NCBI GenBank assembly: GCA_009785505.1
Contig: WQWA01000012.1
Coordinates: 1 to 45,836 of the forward strand
Direction: 5' to 3'
Source of the DNA: Bacteroidales bacterium
GTDB lineage: Bacteria; Bacteroidota; Bacteroidia; Bacteroidales; P3
Length of the DNA stretch: 45,836 nt
Below the pieces are notes generated by a model, which was not told the DNA's origin, did not search any database, and saw only the letters and a program-made list of their open reading frames with translations. Positions 1-6,734 of the stretch are shown piece by piece. Both the position numbers and the translations under genes were made by a program. How positions within the stretch are numbered: the stretch's first letter is position 1; every line of letters starts with the position of its first letter.

Positions 1-209
1 AATATATCAAAAACGTGATTGCAAAACTACGTGAAGACGGAAAAACGATCATCATTATTGCCCACCGTTTAGCGACAGTCACTCAAGCCGACACGATTTT
101 TGTGATAAACAGCGGAAAACTTGCGGAGCAAGGCACGCACAGCGAACTGCTAGAAGCCAAAGGGCAATATGCAAACTATTGGCAGGCACAAACCCAAGTG
201 TTTAATTAA
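1..209 (+). CDS. ABC transporter ATP-binding protein, C-terminal end (partial)
   Basis: Only the last 69 or so residues lie in the window; the frame is open from the left edge (reading Y-I-K-N-V before the first in-window start-like codon) to the TAA at 207-209. The H-loop (T-I-I-I-I-A-H-R-L) followed by V-I-N-S-G-K-L-A-E-Q-G-T-H-S-E-L-L is the hallmark end of an ABCB-type exporter nucleotide-binding domain, where the His contacts the ATP gamma-phosphate. The substrate cannot be told because the membrane domain is outside the window. It probably was the half-transporter MsbA/MdlB type. The next gene is on the opposite strand. Confidence 0.85.
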   Translation, partial: YIKNVIAKLREDGKTIIIIAHRLATVTQADTIFVINSGKLAEQGTHSELLEAKGQYANYWQAQTQVFN

Positions 210-275
210 CAAAAAAATCAACACATAAAAAGAATGAATGGTTGTTTTATCAGAAAACGCTTGATTTTGTGGAAA

Positions 276-956
276 TCAACAATGTTGAATTTGGTGCATC
301 GGGTGTGGTGTTCGCACTGGCAAGATACAAAATATTTTCATGTTAAAAATCAACTCAACAATTTTCGATTTTCCACACCTGTCAATATCTGCATTTGCCG
401 AATGGCAATCTGATTGAGTTTGCTGTGGAGAAAGTTCGACAGGGATAAGATTTTGCTTGATCGCCGAAGTGTGAATGTGATAGTTGATTTTGGCTAATTC
501 TCGTTTAGCTGACCAACCCAAGGCTTTTTGTTCTTGCTCTTTGAGGCGTTGGAATTCTTTTATCAACAGGTATTTAAATTCTGCTGACAACCACGTTCCG
601 AATTCAAAAGCGATGTCTTTATGTGCAAAAATACCCCCGCCATAACGTCCGGATTTAGAAAATATGCCAATGGCATTAGTTAATTCCACCCAACGTTTTG
701 GCGTTAATACCAATCTGCCTGGTGTATCTTTAACTGTATGGAAACCCATACGGTTAAAATTAGGATTGCTAAACTGCTCCCAAATACATAGAAAGTCAAC
801 AACATAATGGCTACTCATCCAATTAGACACTACAACACGTGCCTCTAAAGTGTCTTTGTAACCCGCCATGTCGGTTAAACTGATGTAATCGTCATTTTTT
901 CTTGAAATAACTGCAATTTCTGTACCATTTACACTGATTGTTTCTTTTCTGTTCAT
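276..956 (-). pseudogene. KilA-N domain protein, 3' part deleted and frameshifted
   Basis: Residues 1 to about 165 look like a normal KilA-N DNA-binding protein of phage/accessory type: Y-I-S-L-T-D-M-A near residue 25, the W-M-S-S-H/F-L-x-x-W-E segment, and the conserved stretch G-G-I-F-A-H-K-D-I-A-F-E-F-G-T-W-L-S. After L-S-P-Q-Q-T near residue 178 the open frame runs into Cys/His-rich nonsense up to the stop at 276. The true family tail (I-A-I-R-Q-M-Q-I-L-T-G-V-E-N-R-K-L-L-S) is still present in the neighbouring frame and ends at a TGA at 350-352. I infer an internal deletion of roughly 80 codons that also shifted the frame. The DNA-binding domain could still be made. A 91-bp repeat and a 14-bp palindrome lie upstream. 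Confidence 0.75.
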
Positions 957-992
957 AATGTTTTGTTTTTGTCGTTAATTAATTTCTAAATC

Positions 993-1006
993 CCTCGAAT
1001 TCGAGG
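993..1006. promoter_or_regulatory. perfect 14-bp palindrome upstream of the KilA-N gene
   Basis: CCTCGAATTCGAGG reads identically on both strands and lies 37 bases from the KilA-N start codon, between the 91-bp repeat and the gene. Its size and place suit an operator for a dimeric regulator, possibly the KilA-N protein itself. That role is inference. Confidence 0.35.
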
Positions 1007-1023
1007 AGGTTTAAGTTTTGTAC

Positions 1024-1114
1024 TCATCTATATAAACGCAAAAAAGTCGTTTTTCGTATAAAAAATTCCTTAAAAAATGTTAAATTGTTGATAACTTTTC
1101 GAAATTGTTAATAA
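1024..1114 (-). repeat. 91-bp leader repeat, copy A (inverted partner of 26355-26445)
   Basis: Read on the minus strand this matches 26355-26445 at 85 of 91 positions with no gaps (hand alignment). It contains TTATCAACA (DnaA-box-like, here 1086-1094), a central TTTAAGGAATTTTTTATACG block and an imperfect inverted repeat ACGAAAAACG/TTTTTTGCGT. It ends with TATATAGATGA and is oriented toward the KilA-N gene, 67 bases from its start. The matching ends are sharp, and the flanking sequences are unrelated. Confidence 0.85.
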
Positions 1115-1144
1115 ACCAGACAAAATGGTTTCATATTTTTTTCG

Positions 1145-1152
1145 TATCTTTG
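1145..1152 (+). promoter_or_regulatory. -7 promoter box for the Crp/Fnr-type regulator
   Basis: TATCTTTG matches the Bacteroidetes TAnnTTTG box. It leaves a leader of about 45 bases before the ATG at 1204. Confidence 0.75.
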
Positions 1153-1203
1153 TGTAGCGGATTTGCTATAAAGACCAGTACATAAAAATTTAGCAAAAGA
1201 AAT

Positions 1204-1905
1204 ATGAACCTTCTTGATACAAAAAATAACAAAGATAATTTCAGCGGTTTTCGAAAAATCTCAACGCTGTTTATTACAGACGATGAGTTCAAGAAAATTG
1301 AAAAAGCATCTGTTTTTTTGAACTTTAAAAAAGGCGAAACCATTCTGAAACAAGGTGGGGCACCTACGCATATTGCCTATTTGCAAAGCGGTATTGTTAA
1401 ATTTAATTTTCAATCGCCCGAAAGCGGAAAGAACACGATTTTAACGTTGGTTTCCGCACCGAAAATTTTGGGAGGAGCAAATTTGTTTTACAAAGACAAT
1501 AATTTGTTCTCCATTGTAGCAGTGGAAGACTGCGAAGTTTTTTTGATTGAAGCAAGTGTATTATACGAATTGTTCAAAAACAATGGAAACTATTCTGTTG
1601 CAGTGTTCCAAATGGCCTCAGAGATGTTCAAGAAGTCTATCCTTAACTTCATTAGCGTTGCTAACAAGCAAAAGGAAGCAAGAATTGCCGATGTTTTTAT
1701 TTATTTGGCAGAAGAAATTTACTCGGGGACATCATTCAGACTTTCGTTAACCAGAAAGGAGATTTCCGAGTTCGCTTGCTGTTCTGTGGAAAACATCATC
1801 ATGACACTTTCAAAATGGCAACAAGAAAAAATCGTTTCGTTTTCCGGAAAGAATTTTGAAATTACGGATATCGAAAAATTAAGATATATCAGTCGAGTAG
1901 GCTAG
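1204..1905 (+). CDS. Crp/Fnr family transcriptional regulator
   Basis: The 233-residue product has an N-terminal cyclic-nucleotide-binding-like beta-roll (about residues 15-135, with F-K-K-G-E-T-I-L-K-Q-G-G and Y-L-Q-S-G-I-V-K-F) and a C-terminal winged helix (about 165-230: L-T-R-K-E-I-S-E-F-A-C-C-S-V-E-N-I-I-M-T-L-S-K-W). The N-terminal Cys set that holds the FNR iron-sulfur cluster is absent, so it is not a classical oxygen-sensing FNR; the effector is unknown. It is monocistronic, with its own -7 box and a hairpin directly after the stop. It sits tail to tail with the decarboxylase operon, and any control of that operon is only a guess. Confidence 0.85.
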   Translation: MNLLDTKNNKDNFSGFRKISTLFITDDEFKKIEKASVFLNFKKGETILKQGGAPTHIAYLQSGIVKFNFQSPESGKNTILTLVSAPKILGGANLFYKDNNLFSIVAVEDCEVFLIEASVLYELFKNNGNYSVAVFQMASEMFKKSILNFISVANKQKEARIADVFIYLAEEIYSGTSFRLSLTRKEISEFACCSVENIIMTLSKWQQEKIVSFSGKNFEITDIEKLRYISRVG

Positions 1906-1907
1906 TA

Positions 1908-1928
1908 GGGGCGTATGCAATACGCCCC
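1908..1928 (+). terminator. rho-independent-type hairpin after the Crp/Fnr gene
   Basis: GGGGCGTA and TACGCCCC flank a five-base loop, followed by a T-run (1935-1942). The stem with its TAGTA flank resembles the dispersed GTAGGGGCGTA...TACGCCCC palindrome seen in Bacteroidota genomes, so a repeat may have been co-opted as terminator. It lies 12 bases from the end of the opposing oadB-like gene. Confidence 0.7.
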
Positions 1929-1940
1929 ACTGTTCTTTTT

Positions 1941-3146
1941 TTATCCCGCTAAAAATGCAATAAACAATCCTGCAACAATAGCGGAAAGAATTGTACTGGC
2001 AACAATTGGTCCCATAGCGTGCATCAATAGATGGTTCTGAGGGTTGTACTGTTGTCCGAGTTTTTGAGAAATGCGTGCAGCCATCGGCATAGCAGAAACT
2101 CCCGAATTACCAATTAATGGATTCACTTTTCCGCCCGAAGTTTTGTAGAGTAATTTTGCAATCAAAACTCCTCCGACTGTTCCAACAGCAAAGGCAAATA
2201 ATCCGAGAATGACAACAATTATGGTTGTGGTTGTCAAAAAGCGATCTGCTGTCGCAGAAGCTCCAATAGAAAGAGCAACCAACAAGGTCAATATATTCAA
2301 AAGAGCATTTTGAAGCGTTCCGATATATCGTCCGGTTACACCGCTTTCGCGAATTAGATTGCCCAGCATAAACATTCCAACTAATGCTCCGGCGGCAGGA
2401 ACAAACAACAAAACAATAAGTGTTAGCAAAATCGGAAAGAGAATTTTTTGTTTTTGCGATACATTTCTTGGAGCCGGCATAACAACTTTTCTCTCCTTAT
2501 CTGTGGTCAGCCATCTCATAATCGGCGGTTGGATAAATGGAACCAGTGCCATGTAGGAAAAAGCGGCAATCGCTACAGTAGATAGGATTTCAGGCGCCAT
2601 TCGACTTGCTGCAAAAATTGCAGTCGGCCCGTCGGAACTTCCAATAATCGCAATGGAAGCCGCTTCTGCAGCAGAAAATCCGTCAAATCCGGGTATAATG
2701 GACGTGAGCCACGCCTCTCCATTTAACAAAAAGAAAGCAGCAATAAAGCAAATAAAAATTCCGAGTTGTCCACCCAATCCTATCAATACGGTTCTTGGGT
2801 TTGCAATCAACGGACCAAAATCGGTCATCGTACCAATGCAAAGAAAAATCAACGGGGGAAAGATCACAAACATGATACCTCCGTACAGAAAGTTCATCAA
2901 TCCGGGTCGTAACTGTCCTGCAGATTCAAAATAGTCATAAGCCGAAAGACCTGCTCCCGGTACATTGGCGATTATGATTCCAAAAGCCAACGGCAGAAGC
3001 AACAACGGCTCATATTTTTTTGAAATGGCAAGATAAGTGAAAAACAAGCCAATTAATAGCATTATAACTTGGGGTACGGTGATATCCGTGAGCCCCATAC
3101 TGTATCCGCTACTGAGAAAGATACTACTGTTTATGAGGTTTATCAT
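1941..3146 (-). CDS. Na+-pumping methylmalonyl-CoA/oxaloacetate decarboxylase, beta subunit
   Basis: This 401-residue, very hydrophobic protein belongs to the OadB/MmdB/GcdB family, the membrane subunit that decarboxylates carboxybiotin and exports Na+. Family signatures are present: the D-G-P-T-A-I-F motif with the essential Asp at residue 172, G-A-S-A-T-A-D-R near 295-302, and the N-S-G-V-S-A-M-P-M-A-A-R motif starting at residue 347. Around ten membrane segments can be counted by eye. It is the last gene of the operon, 26 bases after the biotin carrier gene, and ends close to the Crp/Fnr terminator. The substrate (methylmalonyl-CoA rather than oxaloacetate) is inferred from the alpha subunit and mce in the same operon. 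Confidence 0.92.
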   Translation of the reverse strand: MINLINSSIFLSSGYSMGLTDITVPQVIMLLIGLFFTYLAISKKYEPLLLLPLAFGIIIANVPGAGLSAYDYFESAGQLRPGLMNFLYGGIMFVIFPPLIFLCIGTMTDFGPLIANPRTVLIGLGGQLGIFICFIAAFFLLNGEAWLTSIIPGFDGFSAAEAASIAIIGSSDGPTAIFAASRMAPEILSTVAIAAFSYMALVPFIQPPIMRWLTTDKERKVVMPAPRNVSQKQKILFPILLTLIVLLFVPAAGALVGMFMLGNLIRESGVTGRYIGTLQNALLNILTLLVALSIGASATADRFLTTTTIIVVILGLFAFAVGTVGGVLIAKLLYKTSGGKVNPLIGNSGVSAMPMAARISQKLGQQYNPQNHLLMHAMGPIVASTILSAIVAGLFIAFLAG

Positions 3147-3172
3147 CTTTATTTTTCTAAATTAATTATAAG

Positions 3173-3613
3173 TTATCCGATAACAATCAACACATCGCCT
3201 TCCATCACGGAGGCACCTTTGGTGACTTTGATTTCTTTAACCGTTCCCGCTTTGTCGGATTCGATGTTGTTTTCCATTTTCATGGCTTCAAGTGTTAACA
3301 CTTTTTGACCGATGGTAATGGTATCGCCAACGTTGCAGAGAATTTCGGTAATTGTACCGGGAAGTGGTGAGTTGATGTTTCCGAGCGCCGAAGCCGGAGC
3401 GGTTTTTGCAACATCGCCTGCCGTAGCCATCGGAGCAGACTGAGCGACTGCGGGCTGACCGGCTAATGTTGGTGTTTTGGCTTGCTCTTTTTCTCTGTTG
3501 ATTGTAACTTCATACGATGCTCCATTCAATTCTAACGAGATGACATCACCTTCAACTTTGAGAATCTTTGCTGCATAAGGTATACTATCGATTGTGAATT
3601 TGTATTTTTTCAT
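3173..3613 (-). CDS. biotin carboxyl carrier protein of the decarboxylase (gamma/delta-type subunit)
   Basis: The 146-residue protein has a short N-terminal domain (1-40), an Ala/Pro-rich linker (about 45-78) and a biotinyl domain (80-146) with E-A-M-K-M-E-N; the biotinylated Lys is residue 112, 34 residues from the C-terminus as usual. It carries CO2 as carboxybiotin between the carboxyltransferase (MmdA) and the membrane subunit. The linker allows the swing between them. It lies 11 bases downstream of the OadG-like gene and 26 upstream of oadB. Confidence 0.93.
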   Translation of the reverse strand: MKKYKFTIDSIPYAAKILKVEGDVISLELNGASYEVTINREKEQAKTPTLAGQPAVAQSAPMATAGDVAKTAPASALGNINSPLPGTITEILCNVGDTITIGQKVLTLEAMKMENNIESDKAGTVKEIKVTKGASVMEGDVLIVIG

Positions 3614-3624
3614 GGTGTTGTATT

Positions 3625-3966
3625 TTAGCGTCTGCGTAAGTTAAAATATTGATTTAAAAATTGATGTTTTGCGCTCCACGGTGAATAGGCTCGTGCGATT
3701 TTGTTGATCGTCATGATCGTGATTTCTTCGTCGTGCAGTTCGTTTTTGTATAGGTGGATTACAGCTGCAATTGCTGCAAGTTCCGGAGTTCCGGCCATCA
3801 CATTGGAAGGAATGGCAGGTTTAGCACTATGATTTTTGACATCAATTGATTTGTTTCTGTATCGTTTGAATGCAAGGTAAAGGATCACCGCTCCCGCCAA
3901 GGACAAGAGGAGTATCATTCCTGCGCCGGTAGGTTCGCTGCCGGCAAATTTTACGTATGTTTCCAT
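3625..3966 (-). CDS. OadG-family small membrane subunit of the decarboxylase
   Basis: The 113-residue protein has one membrane helix (about residues 15-33, G-M-I-L-L-L-S-L-A-G-A-V-I-L-Y-L-A-F) and a soluble C-terminal part with E-L-A-A-I-A-A-V-I-H-L-Y and a Tyr-Ser-Pro-Trp-Ser segment near the end, as in OadG/MmdD-like chains of Bacteroidota. Its role in the family is to anchor and assemble the complex. It lies 11 bases after mmdA and 11 before the biotin carrier gene, which supports the call more than the weakly conserved sequence does. Confidence 0.82.
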   Translation of the reverse strand: METYVKFAGSEPTGAGMILLLSLAGAVILYLAFKRYRNKSIDVKNHSAKPAIPSNVMAGTPELAAIAAVIHLYKNELHDEEITIMTINKIARAYSPWSAKHQFLNQYFNLRRR

Positions 3967-3977
3967 GTTTTATCTGT

Positions 3978-5540
3978 TTAGAGTGGAATATTATCGTGCT
4001 TTTTCAGCGGATTTGTATCTTTTTTCGTTGCCAACGATTGCAAGGCACGAATAACTCTGAAACGTGTATTGCGCGGCTCGATGACATTGTCGATAAATCC
4101 GTATTTTGCAGCATTGTATGGATTAGCAAATTTATCTTCGTATTCTTTTACTTTATCGGCAATGAATTGTGCACGCTCTTCCGGATTTTCAATGGCTTTC
4201 GCTTGACGTGCATAAAGTACTTCAATCGCACCACTCGCACCCATTACAGCGATTTCTGCCGATGGCCATGCGTAGTTGATATCACCGCGAAGCTGCTTGC
4301 TGCTCATAACGCAATGCGCACCACCGTAAGACTTACGAAGTGTAACCGTAACCTTTGGAACGGTCGCTTCACCGTAAGCAAATAGGAATTTCGCACCGTG
4401 AATAATGATACCGCCATATTCTTGTGTAGTTCCGGGTAAGAAACCGGGAACATCCACAAGTGTTACAATAGGAATGTTGAATGCATCGCAAAAGCGTACA
4501 AAACGTGCACCTTTACGAGAAGCATTGATGTCCAAAACACCTGCAAAAACAGAAGGTTGATTAGCCACAATACCCACAGACATTCCGTTGAAACGTGCAA
4601 ATCCAACCACTAAATTTTGTGCGAAATAGCGATGAACCTCCATAAATTCGCCATTATCTACAATCGCATTGATCACCTCTTTCACATCGTAAGGTTTGTT
4701 CGGATTATCCGGAATAATTTCGTTTAACGAATCTTCCAAACGATCAATCGGATCGGAACAAACCACAGGTGCAACTTCCTCTAAATTATTTTGAGGCATA
4801 TAAGAAAGAAGTTTGCGGATCATGGAAAGTCCTTCTTGCTCGCTTTCGCAAACAAAGTGCGTAACACCTGATTTGGATGCGTGAACCATTGCACCGCCCA
4901 ACTGCTCGTCGGTTACTTCCTCGTTTGTTACGGTTTTCACAACTTTTGGACCTGTCACAAACATATAACTGTTTTGTCTCGACATCATAATAAAGTCGGT
5001 CAAAGCAGGCGAATATACCGCTCCTCCGGCACAAGGTCCAAAGATTGCAGAAATCTGAGGAATAACACCGGAAGCCATAATATTGCGCTGGAAAATTTCA
5101 GCATAACCGGCCAAACTTTGAACACCTTCCTGAATACGAGCACCGCCCGAATCGTTGATACCAATCAAAGGTGCACCGGCTTTCATAGCCATATCCATTA
5201 CTTTGCAGATTTTTCTCGCAAATGTTTCAGAAAGCGATCCACCAAAAACGGTGAAATCTTGCGAGAATACATAGACTAAACGCCCATCAATTGTACCATA
5301 GCCGGTTACAACACCGTCCGACAAAAACGTTTGTTTCTGCATATCGAAATCGGTGCAACGATGTTCTACAAACATATCAAATTCCTCGAAAGAGCCTTCA
5401 TCTAAAAGGAGGTCGATACGTTCGCGAGCAGTGAGTTTGCCTTTTGCGTGTTGAGCGTCGATACGGGCTTGCCCGCCGCCGAGCTTTGCTTCTACTCGTT
5501 TGTCGAGCAAAAGTTTAATTTTATCTTCAAATGTTGTCAT
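3978..5540 (-). CDS. mmdA: methylmalonyl-CoA decarboxylase alpha subunit (carboxyltransferase)
   Basis: The 520-residue protein is an acyl-CoA carboxyltransferase: N-terminal [13 protein letters not shown] near 35-47, the N-terminal crotonase-like half with [11 protein letters not shown] (129-139), and the C-terminal half with [21 protein letters not shown]. It moves the carboxyl group of (S)-methylmalonyl-CoA to biotin, giving propionyl-CoA. Its sequence alone is hard to tell from propionyl-CoA carboxylase beta. No biotin carboxylase is present while Na+-pump subunits follow, so the decarboxylase role is preferred. It sits between mce and the OadG gene, completing the succinate-to-propionate path of fermenting Bacteroidales. 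Confidence 0.9.
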   Translation of the reverse strand: MTTFEDKIKLLLDKRVEAKLGGGQARIDAQHAKGKLTARERIDLLLDEGSFEEFDMFVEHRCTDFDMQKQTFLSDGVVTGYGTIDGRLVYVFSQDFTVFGGSLSETFARKICKVMDMAMKAGAPLIGINDSGGARIQEGVQSLAGYAEIFQRNIMASGVIPQISAIFGPCAGGAVYSPALTDFIMMSRQNSYMFVTGPKVVKTVTNEEVTDEQLGGAMVHASKSGVTHFVCESEQEGLSMIRKLLSYMPQNNLEEVAPVVCSDPIDRLEDSLNEIIPDNPNKPYDVKEVINAIVDNGEFMEVHRYFAQNLVVGFARFNGMSVGIVANQPSVFAGVLDINASRKGARFVRFCDAFNIPIVTLVDVPGFLPGTTQEYGGIIIHGAKFLFAYGEATVPKVTVTLRKSYGGAHCVMSSKQLRGDINYAWPSAEIAVMGASGAIEVLYARQAKAIENPEERAQFIADKVKEYEDKFANPYNAAKYGFIDNVIEPRNTRFRVIRALQSLATKKDTNPLKKHDNIPL

Positions 5541-5566
5541 AAAAATTATACGTTTTGATTATTTAC

Positions 5567-5968
5567 TTATTTACTACAAAATTCCGTTAATACACCAAAG
5601 GTTGATTTCGGATGTAAAAAACCGATTTTCAAACTTTCCGCACCGATGCGGTGTGTTTTGTCGATAAGTGAAACGCCTTTTTCCTCGGCGGCTTTCAACG
5701 CGCCATCCGTACATTCAACAGCGAATGCGATGTGATGAACGCCTGGACCTTTTTTCTCAACAAATTTTCCGACAGGGCCTTCAGGATCAGTCGTCTCCAA
5801 AAGTTCGATTTTCGTGTCACCAACTTGAAAAAATGCAACTTTCACTTTTTGTTCGGCGACTTCTTCAATTGCATAGCACTCCAAACCAAGCACATCTTCA
5901 TAGTACTTGATGGCTTCATCAAGATTTGCAACAGCAATTCCGATGTGTTCTACATGAGTAGGTTTCAT
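5567..5968 (-). CDS. mce: methylmalonyl-CoA epimerase
   Basis: The 133-residue protein of the vicinal oxygen chelate/glyoxalase fold interconverts (R)- and (S)-methylmalonyl-CoA. Metal-ligand regions are visible: H-I-G-I-A-V near the N-terminus, E-L-L-E-T, G-V-H-H-I-A-F-A-V and the C-terminal L-T-E-F. I use the ATG at 5968 (M-K-P-T-H-V-E-H-I-G); an in-frame upstream extension to 6025 runs into the promoter box and has no homology. First gene of the decarboxylase operon, 26 bases before mmdA; it supplies the right epimer. Confidence 0.94.
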   Translation of the reverse strand: MKPTHVEHIGIAVANLDEAIKYYEDVLGLECYAIEEVAEQKVKVAFFQVGDTKIELLETTDPEGPVGKFVEKKGPGVHHIAFAVECTDGALKAAEEKGVSLIDKTHRIGAESLKIGFLHPKSTFGVLTEFCSK

Positions 5969-6022
5969 AGTATATTTGATTTTTTTTAATTTTTGTTTCA
6001 AAGCGAAAATAAAAACGCTCCG

Positions 6023-6030
6023 CAAAATTA
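6023..6030 (-). promoter_or_regulatory. -7 promoter box of the mce-mmdA operon
   Basis: On the minus strand TAATTTTG fits TAnnTTTG, with TTGAC (6049-6053) 18 bases upstream as a -33 element. It fixes the mce start at 5968. Confidence 0.7.
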
Positions 6031-6078
6031 CAACAAATTTTTGAGAAAGTCAAGTTTTTTGCGAATTTTATTTTTTGA

Positions 6079-6120
6079 AAGCAGATGTCGAACGGAGCGA
6101 AGCGAAGTGGGAATCTGCTT
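6079..6120. repeat. short imperfect palindromic element in the mce/OMP intergenic gap
   Basis: AAGCAGAT and ATCTGCTT enclose a core CGAACGGAGCGAAGCGAAG, a core type also seen in the CGTCATTGCGA repeat of aroE (CGAACGGAGTGAAG). There is no T-run, so it is probably not a terminator. It is a member or relic of the dispersed repeats. Confidence 0.5.
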
Positions 6121-6187
6121 GCCATTGACCTTTTGCTATGCAATGTATGATTATTAACATTTTTTTTGAAATGACCTTTTTTTTTTG

Positions 6188-6195
6188 TACCTTTG
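6188..6195 (+). promoter_or_regulatory. -7 promoter box for the outer-membrane protein gene
   Basis: TACCTTTG, with TTTG at 6165-6168 (19-base spacer), is a near-ideal Bacteroidetes promoter. It probably also drives NfnAB, which starts 3 bases after the first gene. Confidence 0.8.
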
Positions 6196-6212
6196 CAAAA
6201 AATTAAATCACC

Positions 6213-6731
6213 ATGAAAAAAATCATACTAATCGCATTGTTGTTTGCCCTAAATTGGCAAACATATGCGCAGAATTTAGAGCGGAAAAATGAATTGAAAA
6301 TATGTCTTGCTCACCTTCTTGCTGGAAGTTTAAACGTAGGTTATGAACGTCTGCTTAATGATTTTAGCTCAGTCGGTGCGAGCGGGTTCTATAGTTTTTC
6401 AAATTTAAATCATCATCGTAGCGGTGGTAGAGGACTTGAAGGTCAATTGTTAGGCTTCTATCGCCTTTATTTTGGACAACAACCTATATCCGGTTTTTTC
6501 CTTGAAGGAAATTTAGGGGTAAATTGGGTAAGCTATTATACTTGGAGGCCAGGTGGGTCGAGACGATCATACGATGCTGCCTTTGGTGTAGGTATTGCAT
6601 TGGGCTGGAAGTGGTATATCCCGCGAATAGGAATTGTACTTGATGTTTTTGCAGGTGGAGGGCGGTTATTTGGTAGTGATCATCAGAATGCCTTCCCACG
6701 TGCTGGTATCTCAATTGGAAGACGATTTTAA
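6213..6731 (+). CDS. small outer-membrane beta-barrel protein with signal peptide
   Basis: The 172-residue protein has a clear signal peptide (M-K-K-I-I-L-I-A-L-L-F-A-L-N-W-Q-T-Y-A-Q, cleavage near residue 20). Alternating aromatic and polar residues, Gly-rich turns and a terminal aromatic (I-S-I-G-R-R-F) are typical of an 8-stranded barrel. It resembles DUF3575-like Bacteroidetes barrels, but I cannot name a substrate. The stop overlaps no neighbour; NfnAB begins 3 bases later, so co-transcription is likely although a functional link is not obvious. Confidence 0.7.
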   Translation: MKKIILIALLFALNWQTYAQNLERKNELKICLAHLLAGSLNVGYERLLNDFSSVGASGFYSFSNLNHHRSGGRGLEGQLLGFYRLYFGQQPISGFFLEGNLGVNWVSYYTWRPGGSRRSYDAAFGVGIALGWKWYIPRIGIVLDVFAGGGRLFGSDHQNAFPRAGISIGRRF

Positions 6732-6734
6732 CTT

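Noticed and set aside
3978-5540. Propionyl-CoA carboxylase beta chain
   Set aside because: No biotin carboxylase gene in the operon, while Na+-pump beta and OadG-like subunits are present, so decarboxylase is preferred.
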